DNA of 64,000 bases from G963667675 sp965249215 (lineage in GTDB: Bacteria; Chloroflexota; Dehalococcoidia; Lucifugimonadales; UBA3495). Made by a program: the position numbers and the translations under genes. Positions 58,729 to 64,000 of this stretch are shown here, piece by piece (position 1 is the stretch's first letter; the number at the start of each line of letters is the position of its first letter). A model generated the notes under the pieces. The model did not search any database, had not been told where the DNA came from, and was given only the letters and a program-made list of their open reading frames with translations. The DNA is taken from positions 868,001 to 932,000 of the forward strand of contig CBDFLN010000001.1 in assembly GCA_965249215.1 (NCBI GenBank), in the 5' to 3' direction.

Positions 58729-60227
58729 TGCCCGCCGCCCCTGCCCGGGACACTTCCAGGCTGCTGATGGACCGCAGCGAGCCGGGCCGCGTCGGCTCGG
58801 TGCTGCCGGCCTGCGACGTTCCTGCCCAGCCGCTGCCCGATGCTTCCTTGCTGCGGGACGGGCTGGACCTGCCGGAGGTATCCGAGCCAGAAGTGGTCCA
58901 GTACTTCACCGTTCTCAGCCAGTTGAACTTCTCCATAGACACCAATTTCTATCCTTTGGGCAGTTGCACCATGAAGTACAACCCCAAGGTCAACGACGAG
59001 ATGGCCTTTCTCCCCGGTATGGCCAATATCCATCCGTTGCAGTCTACCCAGCTGTCCCAGGGGGCGTTGGACCTGCTCTATCGCTTGCAGGGGTTCCTGG
59101 GAGAAATCACCGGCCTGGACAGCGTGAGCCTGGCCACACTGGCCGGCGCCCATGGAGAGCTTGCCGGGATGCTGATGATTCGGGCCTATCACCGGGCTCG
59201 CGGGGATGCGGGCAGGCTCAAAGTGGCCATACCCGACAGCGCCCACGGCACCAACCCCGCCTCCGCCGCCATGGCCGGCTTCCAGGTGGTGGACATTCCT
59301 TCGGACAAAGACGGCAGCATCGACCTGGAAGCGCTCCGCGCAGTGGCCGGTCCCGATCTGGCCGGCGCGATGATAACGCTGCCCAGCACTTTGGGGTTGT
59401 TCAACCCCAACATCGTCGAGGTGTGCCGGACGGTCCACCAGGCGGGCGGCCTGGTCTACGGCGACGGGGCCAACATGAACGCCTTGCTGGGCCGGGCCAA
59501 GTTGGGCGACTTGGGGTTCGACGTGGCCCACCTGAACCTGCACAAGACCTTCAGCACCCCCCACGGGGGAGGAGGCCCCGGCGCCGGACCGGTGTGCGCC
59601 GGACCGGCCCTGCGCGACTACCTGCCCTCCCCGGTGGTGTCCCAAGGCCCCCTGTCATCCTCCTCTGCGGGTGAAGAAGGCGGCGGCGGCCCTGTCTACT
59701 CCTTATCATCCCCCCAGTCCACGATTGGCAGAATGAGCGGGTTCCACGGCAATTTCGGGGTCCTGGTGCGAGCCTACACCTACATACGTACTTTGGGCGC
59801 CGCGGGGATCAAGTCCATCAGCGGCAACGCCGTCCTGAATGCCAATTACCTGATGCAAGCCCTGAAAGACACCTATCACCTGCCTTACGACCGCCGCTGC
59901 ATGCATGAAGCCGTGTTCTCGGCCGACTGGCAGAAGGCCCGGGGCGTCAGCGGCCTGGAAATCGCCAAGCGGCTGCTGGACTACGGCTTCCACGCCCCCA
60001 CCATGTACTTCCCCCTCATAGTCCACGAGGCCCTGATGATAGAACCGACGGAATCGGAGACCCGGGAGACGCTGGACTCCTTCATCCAGGCGCTGAAGCA
60101 CATCGACGCTGAAATCACCGAGGACCCGGACCTGGTGCGTCAGGCGCCCCACTCCACCCCCGTGGCCCGTTTGGACGAGGCATTGGCGGCCCGCCAGCCG
60201 GACTTGCGGTGGAAGCCGAAGCCCTGA
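58728..60227 (+). CDS. gcvPB: Glycine dehydrogenase (decarboxylating) subunit 2
   Basis: 499 aa, PLP-carrying half of the P protein. K273 in LNLHKTFSTPHGGGGPG binds PLP. FYPLGSCTMKYNPKVND and HGTNPASAAMAGF are hallmarks. Between the two conserved C-terminal blocks an extra loop of about ten residues, SSSSAGEEGGGG, is inserted before VYSLSSPQSTIGRMSGFHGN. The ATG at 58728 overlaps the stop of subunit 1; the frame extends far upstream only as a shadow. Confidence 0.94.
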   Translation: MPAAPARDTSRLLMDRSEPGRVGSVLPACDVPAQPLPDASLLRDGLDLPEVSEPEVVQYFTVLSQLNFSIDTNFYPLGSCTMKYNPKVNDEMAFLPGMANIHPLQSTQLSQGALDLLYRLQGFLGEITGLDSVSLATLAGAHGELAGMLMIRAYHRARGDAGRLKVAIPDSAHGTNPASAAMAGFQVVDIPSDKDGSIDLEALRAVAGPDLAGAMITLPSTLGLFNPNIVEVCRTVHQAGGLVYGDGANMNALLGRAKLGDLGFDVAHLNLHKTFSTPHGGGGPGAGPVCAGPALRDYLPSPVVSQGPLSSSSAGEEGGGGPVYSLSSPQSTIGRMSGFHGNFGVLVRAYTYIRTLGAAGIKSISGNAVLNANYLMQALKDTYHLPYDRRCMHEAVFSADWQKARGVSGLEIAKRLLDYGFHAPTMYFPLIVHEALMIEPTESETRETLDSFIQALKHIDAEITEDPDLVRQAPHSTPVARLDEALAARQPDLRWKPKP

Positions 60228-60234
60228 CGAGCCG

Positions 60235-61167
60235 TCAGCTTCGCTCCTCCTCCAGTATCCGCGCCAGGACATCCTGAGGGACCCGTACCTGCACTCCGGC
60301 CCTCTCTTCCTGCAGAGTCTGGACGATTCTCGAGTCCCTGTCGCCCCAGCCCCGGTTCAGGGCCTCGGTAAGTTCGCTCAAGGCAAGGTTTGCCAGGCGC
60401 ATCGGGACGTCAAACTCTCGACCCACGGCCACCGCAAGGTCCACGTCTTTGCGGGCCAGGCGCAGGGCAAAGTCGGGGGGGTCGAACTTCCCCGGCAAAA
60501 GGTGGTCCGCCAGCCCCTCGAAGACGCCCCTTCTTCCCAAAGCCCCCTGTCGCACCGCCTGCCATAAAGCCTCCGGCTCTACTCCGGCCTTGACCCCCAT
60601 GGTGAACACCTCGGCCAGCGCGCAGGTGATTATGTAGCCGGTGCAGTTGTGCACCAGCTTGGCGATTGCGCCGCTCCCGATGGGCCCCACGTAGACGGCC
60701 TGATCTCCCATCGAGTCCAGCACCGGCTTGCACCGGTCGAAAACCGCCCGGTCTCCCCCGACCCAGATGGCTAGTTTGCCTGTCTCGGCCCCCTTGGGGC
60801 CCCCGCTCACCGGAGCGTCCAGCACGTCGATGCCCCTGGCGGAAAATTCCCGGTGAATCCGCCGGACCAGGCCGGGGGAGTTGGTGCTCAAATCGAAGTA
60901 GACATTGCCGGGGCTCATACCCTGCAGCAAGCCGTCCTCACCCAGGGCAACGGCCTCCACTTCGGTGGGGCCTGGCAGAGACGTAAACACCACGTCGCAC
61001 GCTTCTGCCGCTTGCCGGGGCGAGTCGGCCCACACGGCTCCCGCCTCTAAATGGGGCGTCGCCGCCTCCCGGCGGATATCGTGCACCACCATCTCGTTGC
61101 CGCCCCGGAGAGCGTTGTACGCAATGCGGCCGCCCATTGTTCCTAGCCCGATGAAGCCCACTTTCAT
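60235..61167 (-). CDS. NAD(P)-dependent beta-hydroxyacid dehydrogenase family
   Basis: 310 aa of the 3-hydroxyisobutyrate/tartronate semialdehyde reductase family. GFIGLGTMGGRIA binds the nucleotide; DAPVSGGPKGAETGKL is the substrate loop; the catalytic lysine is in GSGAIAKLVHNC. The C-terminal helical domain is complete. Convergent with gcvPB, 7 bp between stops. The exact hydroxyacid is unknown; succinic or 3-hydroxyisobutyric semialdehyde reduction is plausible. Confidence 0.88.
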   Translation of the reverse strand: MKVGFIGLGTMGGRIAYNALRGGNEMVVHDIRREAATPHLEAGAVWADSPRQAAEACDVVFTSLPGPTEVEAVALGEDGLLQGMSPGNVYFDLSTNSPGLVRRIHREFSARGIDVLDAPVSGGPKGAETGKLAIWVGGDRAVFDRCKPVLDSMGDQAVYVGPIGSGAIAKLVHNCTGYIITCALAEVFTMGVKAGVEPEALWQAVRQGALGRRGVFEGLADHLLPGKFDPPDFALRLARKDVDLAVAVGREFDVPMRLANLALSELTEALNRGWGDRDSRIVQTLQEERAGVQVRVPQDVLARILEEERS

Positions 61168-61232
61168 CGCTTCCTCCGTCGGACCGGTCCCTGCCGGTCA
61201 GCTCAAGATGAACCCCAACTATCGATGACCCG

Positions 61233-61661
61233 TCACGGCAGGTCAACGCGGCCGTAGACTCGCTCCGGCTTCACCAACACTACCACGGCCTCCTGCGCCA
61301 CCATGGCCCGGTCGAATTCCTCCCAGTCGGGATGGTCTTTGTCGCCGCAGGCCCGGTAGAGCGCCCGTCTCAGAAGCCTAAGTTCTTCGGCCTCGGTGTT
61401 GCTGGAGTCGAACAGCTGCGCCTGTCCCTCCACCACCGCGTGATTGCGCCAGTGGTTGTCCACGGTCATCACTGTGCACCGTGAGTCCCGGCGCAGGTTC
61501 CGGGTCTTGACCGCTCTGGCGTACACGATTACGAATGCCGCGTTTCCCTGGTAGGCGCCGCTGGAAACCAGGCTGTTGTGCATTCCCCCGTCGGGTTGAT
61601 ACGTGGTTATCACGCCCCGGTGGTGGCTTTCCATGAACGGACGGACATCCTCGAACTCCAT
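61233..61661 (-). CDS. Split-barrel flavin/F420-binding protein (PPOX-like) 3
   Basis: 142 aa. HHRGVITTYQPDGGMHNSLV, VKTRNLRRDSRCTVMTVD and NHWRNHAVVEGQAQL give the PPOX-class split barrel. More distant from the pair at 54688-55624. The family acts with FMN or F420. No ribosome binding site stronger than GGGGTGACG. Single gene. Confidence 0.82.
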   Translation of the reverse strand: MEFEDVRPFMESHHRGVITTYQPDGGMHNSLVSSGAYQGNAAFVIVYARAVKTRNLRRDSRCTVMTVDNHWRNHAVVEGQAQLFDSSNTEAEELRLLRRALYRACGDKDHPDWEEFDRAMVAQEAVVVLVKPERVYGRVDLP

Positions 61662-61806
61662 AACGTCACCCCTAACAATCTTTTAATGGTCTTTGTGTTC
61701 AACCAGCGGCTATTATGGCACGCCGGCCCCGGCGGCGGTAAACTGGCGGCAAGCCGCGCTATCCGGCAGATCTGATAGCTGCGGCACAAGTTACCGAGGA
61801 TGAACG

Positions 61807-62181
61807 ATGGTCTGGTGGCTCTACCTGGCGGCATCTGCCATAGGCGGGTTGCTCCTGCTGGCCCTGCTCTGTCTGTTGATCATACGCCGTTTCGCCCGCC
61901 TTGAGCCCTACGGCGCCTTTGTCCGCTTGAGCAACCGCCGCAAGCTCACCTTCTTCCGGCTGCTGCTTCTAGACCCGCGGGTGCCGTTGCTCATCAAGCT
62001 GCTGCCCCTGTTAGTCGCGGTCTACCTGGCCAGCCCCATCGACTTGCTGCCCGGCATCCCGTTGGACGACATTGCACTGGCGTTGCTGGCGTTGGTCTTG
62101 ATGGTGAAACTGACTCCTAAACACGTGCTGGAAGACCTGTTGCGCCAGGCGGCCGGCGCAGAGGTCGTGCGCCCGCCTTGA
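61807..62181 (+). CDS. DUF1232 (YkvA-like) membrane protein
   Basis: 124 aa: an N-terminal transmembrane helix (LYLAASAIGGLLLLALLCLL), a basic middle and the DUF1232 core VAVYLASPIDLLPGIPLDDI. The function is unknown in all members. GAGGATGAACG precedes the ATG. Stands alone between divergent neighbours. Confidence 0.82.
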   Translation: MVWWLYLAASAIGGLLLLALLCLLIIRRFARLEPYGAFVRLSNRRKLTFFRLLLLDPRVPLLIKLLPLLVAVYLASPIDLLPGIPLDDIALALLALVLMVKLTPKHVLEDLLRQAAGAEVVRPP

Positions 62182-62255
62182 GGGCGCAAAGCGACGCCGC
62201 TGGCGAAGGTCGACCTAACTCAAGTTCCCGCTGAATTGGTCACAAATCCGGCAGG

Positions 62256-62284
62256 TTGACAAATCTGCGGAGCTTTTGTAACGT
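62256..62284 (+). promoter_or_regulatory. Candidate promoter of the proVW operon
   Basis: TTGACA (62256-62261), 17 bp, and TAACGT (62279-62284). The -35 is perfect and the -10 weak, 182 bases before proV. A long, AT-rich leader (GATTTTATTAGGAAGC) follows, possibly regulatory. Confidence 0.45.
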
Positions 62285-62465
62285 ACCCAAGGTACAAACA
62301 CTAGTCGCTAATCATGACCGCCGAAAAACCAATTACCTCGGTCTAGTCCCCTCATCCGCCCGGTTTTTCTTCCGTGATCGCCTCGTTCCGTAATTGTCCT
62401 TTTTTAAGATTTTATTAGGAAGCATTCTTTGGAGGGGTGGTAGGGTCTGCTTGAAGGAGGTTACC

Positions 62466-63794
62466 ATGGCGCACAGCAACGGCGCCGGCGCAGAATCCGG
62501 CACCCTGGACGGCCTCTCCTTAGGGTCACCCCGGCTTACCGGTGACAACGGCTCAACTGCCATCAGCGTCAAGTCTGTCTGGAAGGTCTTCGGCGCCAAG
62601 CCCGAAAGAGCGTTAACGCCGGAGCACTCCGGCAAGGACAAGCGCGCCATCCAGGAGGAACTGAGCTGCGTGGTCGCCCTCCAAGACGTCAACTTCGACG
62701 TGCAACAGGGCGAGACCTTCGTCATCATGGGCTTGTCCGGCAGCGGCAAGTCGACCATGGTCCGGTGCCTGATTCGCCTGATCGAACCCACTGCCGGGGA
62801 GATTTCAATTGACGGGGAATACATCACCGGCATGAGCGACCAGGCGCTGACCGAATTCCGGCGGAAAAAGATAGCAATGGTGTTTCAACACTACGGCCTG
62901 ATGCCCCACCGCACCGTCCTGGACAACGCCGCCTGGGGTCTGGAGGTGCAAGGGCTTGACAAGGCAAGCCGTTACACACGCACCCAAGAGGTGATCGATC
63001 TGGTCGGACTCTCCGGTTGGGAGGACGCCTACCCCCGCCAGCTGTCAGGCGGCATGCAGCAGCGGGTGGGCTTGGCCCGGGCCCTGGCGGTGAACACCGA
63101 AATCCTGTTGATGGACGAACCCTTCAGCGGCCTCGACCCGCTCATACGCCGCCAAATGCAGGACGAACTGCTGCGCTTGCAGGACGAGCTGCAAAAGACC
63201 ATCGTCTTTATCACCCATGACCTCAACGAAGCCCTGAAGCTGGGGGACCGCATTGCAATCATGCATGACGGCATGGTGGCCCAGATCGGCTCCCCGGAGG
63301 ACATAGTCCTTCGCCCGGAGGACGAGTACGTTGGTGAATTTACCCAAGACGTGCGGTTGGAAAGCGTTTTGACCGCCGCCAAGGTTATGGTGACTCCGAA
63401 AGCTACCCTGATGGGACACCAAGGGCCAAGGGCCGCCCTCCATACCATAGGACAGAGCGACGGCGACGCCGCCTGGGTCGTCGACCGAAGGGAACGCTAC
63501 ATCGGCCTTCTTTCCATCGCCAGCGCTCAGCGGGCCCTGCGGGCCTCGGTCAGCCGCTTCGACCAAGCCTGGGACTACGTCGACCAGGAATACGCAGCCC
63601 TGTCCCCCGAGACCACCTTCGACGAACTGATCCCCATTGCAATGTCCAGCGACTCCCCCATTCCCATTGTGGACGAAAACAACGTCCTAGTGGGTGAAGT
63701 GCACCGCAGCGCCCTGGCGGAAGCCCTCGCGGAAACCGCCTCCGCCGACGCTGACTATGCAGCCAACGCCGCAGCCAACGCCGCTTTAGTCTAG
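62466..63794 (+). CDS. proV: Glycine betaine/proline ABC transporter ATP-binding protein
   Basis: 442 aa. Walker A GLSGSGKST, signature LSGGMQQRVG, Walker B ILLMDEPFSGLDPL, switch FITHDLNEAL. The C-terminal 130 residues carry CBS-like tandem domains (ERYIGLLSIASAQRALRASV, SPIPIVDENNVLVGEVHRSA), the osmosensing or ionic-strength-sensing part of OpuA/ProV. Start at the ATG after AAGGAGGTTACC; the frame extends to 62394 without a signal. The N-terminal 30 residues are a poorly conserved Gly/Ser tail. Confidence 0.92.
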   Translation: MAHSNGAGAESGTLDGLSLGSPRLTGDNGSTAISVKSVWKVFGAKPERALTPEHSGKDKRAIQEELSCVVALQDVNFDVQQGETFVIMGLSGSGKSTMVRCLIRLIEPTAGEISIDGEYITGMSDQALTEFRRKKIAMVFQHYGLMPHRTVLDNAAWGLEVQGLDKASRYTRTQEVIDLVGLSGWEDAYPRQLSGGMQQRVGLARALAVNTEILLMDEPFSGLDPLIRRQMQDELLRLQDELQKTIVFITHDLNEALKLGDRIAIMHDGMVAQIGSPEDIVLRPEDEYVGEFTQDVRLESVLTAAKVMVTPKATLMGHQGPRAALHTIGQSDGDAAWVVDRRERYIGLLSIASAQRALRASVSRFDQAWDYVDQEYAALSPETTFDELIPIAMSSDSPIPIVDENNVLVGEVHRSALAEALAETASADADYAANAAANAALV

Positions 63795-63817
63795 AAGACC
63801 TAACCAACGGAGCCGCA

Positions 63818-64000
63818 ATGGCCACAACAATAAACGATAAGACGGAAGCACAACCGGCAGCCCAGGACCAACTGCCCACTGTCGAAGAGGCGGCCGGCAA
63901 GAGGCTAGACCTTAGGATGGTCCCCGGCACCGCCCGGTGGCTGACCGGACTGGCCGTAGTGCTGGGAGTCTTGATAACCTCCTTGGCAATATGGGGTCCG
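63818..64000 (+). CDS. proW: Betaine/proline ABC transporter permease, N-terminus (partial)
   Basis: An open frame of 61 codons from the ATG at 63818 to the right edge, preceded by CGGAG. It begins MATTINDKTEAQPAAQD and reaches a first hydrophobic helix, WLTGLAVVLGVLITSLAIW. Its place 23 bp after proV suggests the ProW permease. The diagnostic transport domain lies beyond the window, so the call rests on synteny. Confidence 0.6.
   Translation, partial: MATTINDKTEAQPAAQDQLPTVEEAAGKRLDLRMVPGTARWLTGLAVVLGVLITSLAIWGP

Overview
The window is GC-rich, gene-dense bacterial chromosome. Gene content points to a Chloroflexota lineage, probably a Dehalococcoidia/SAR202-like uncultured bacterium. The clues are F420-type redox enzymes (NADPH:F420 oxidoreductase, two luciferase-like LLM oxidoreductases, three split-barrel flavin/F420 proteins), SDR/MaoC/thiolase acyl-CoA genes, Thr-Pro-repeat lipoproteins, heme A synthesis and a split glycine cleavage P-protein. 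The assignment is by gene content only; no rRNA is present.

Layout. 0.3-1.9 kb: rsmI and a cyclophilin, converging. 2.0-3.7 kb: IS copy 1. 3.9-10.9 kb: leucine dehydrogenase, a MaoC-type hydratase pair, three paralogous SDRs, a retropepsin-like gene and an LLM oxidoreductase; this block was built by tandem duplication and left a chimeric relic. 10.9-13.7 kb: plsC, cmk and small genes. 13.8-16.9 kb: a scrambled tandem IS derivative. 17.0-27.7 kb: a DUF4145 gene with an internal stop, a TP-repeat lipoprotein, PAP2 phosphatase, CvpA, a second LLM enzyme, two desulforedoxin genes, NADPH:F420 oxidoreductase, a thiolase/DUF35 pair and an orphan molybdenum hydroxylase large subunit. 28.2-31.3 kb: a ubiquitin-like/E1-like/DUF6527 operon, divergent from an XRE regulator and an ImmA-like peptidase. 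31.3-35.1 kb: two nearly identical IS copies. 35.5-36.4 kb: phage-like small genes. 36.5-64 kb: housekeeping and metabolism (purD, mazG, MFS exporter, MmgE/PrpD, ABC-2 exporter, ctaA-ctaB, gcvT-gcvH-gcvPA-gcvPB, proV and the start of proW) with several lipoproteins.

The most interesting system is at 28.2-31.3 kb. A single-domain multiubiquitin-type Ubl, an E1-like ThiF protein with an extra N-terminal domain, and a Cys-rich DUF6527 protein form a translationally overlapping operon. They share one AT-rich regulatory region, full of GTAC half-sites, with an XRE/ImmA pair. That arrangement recalls damage-sensing HTH/peptidase switches of anti-phage operons, so a compact Ubl-conjugation defence or stress system is the leading hypothesis.

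Mobile DNA is prominent. One IS1380-type element of 1719 bp occurs three times intact, plus once as a mosaic. It has an 18-bp perfect terminal inverted repeat and 5-bp target duplications that all fit CTTAN. Its transposase leader can hide the ribosome binding site. A 70-bp palindromic MITE-like pair and a short dispersed repeat, one copy of which lies inside a coding gene, add to the repeat load.
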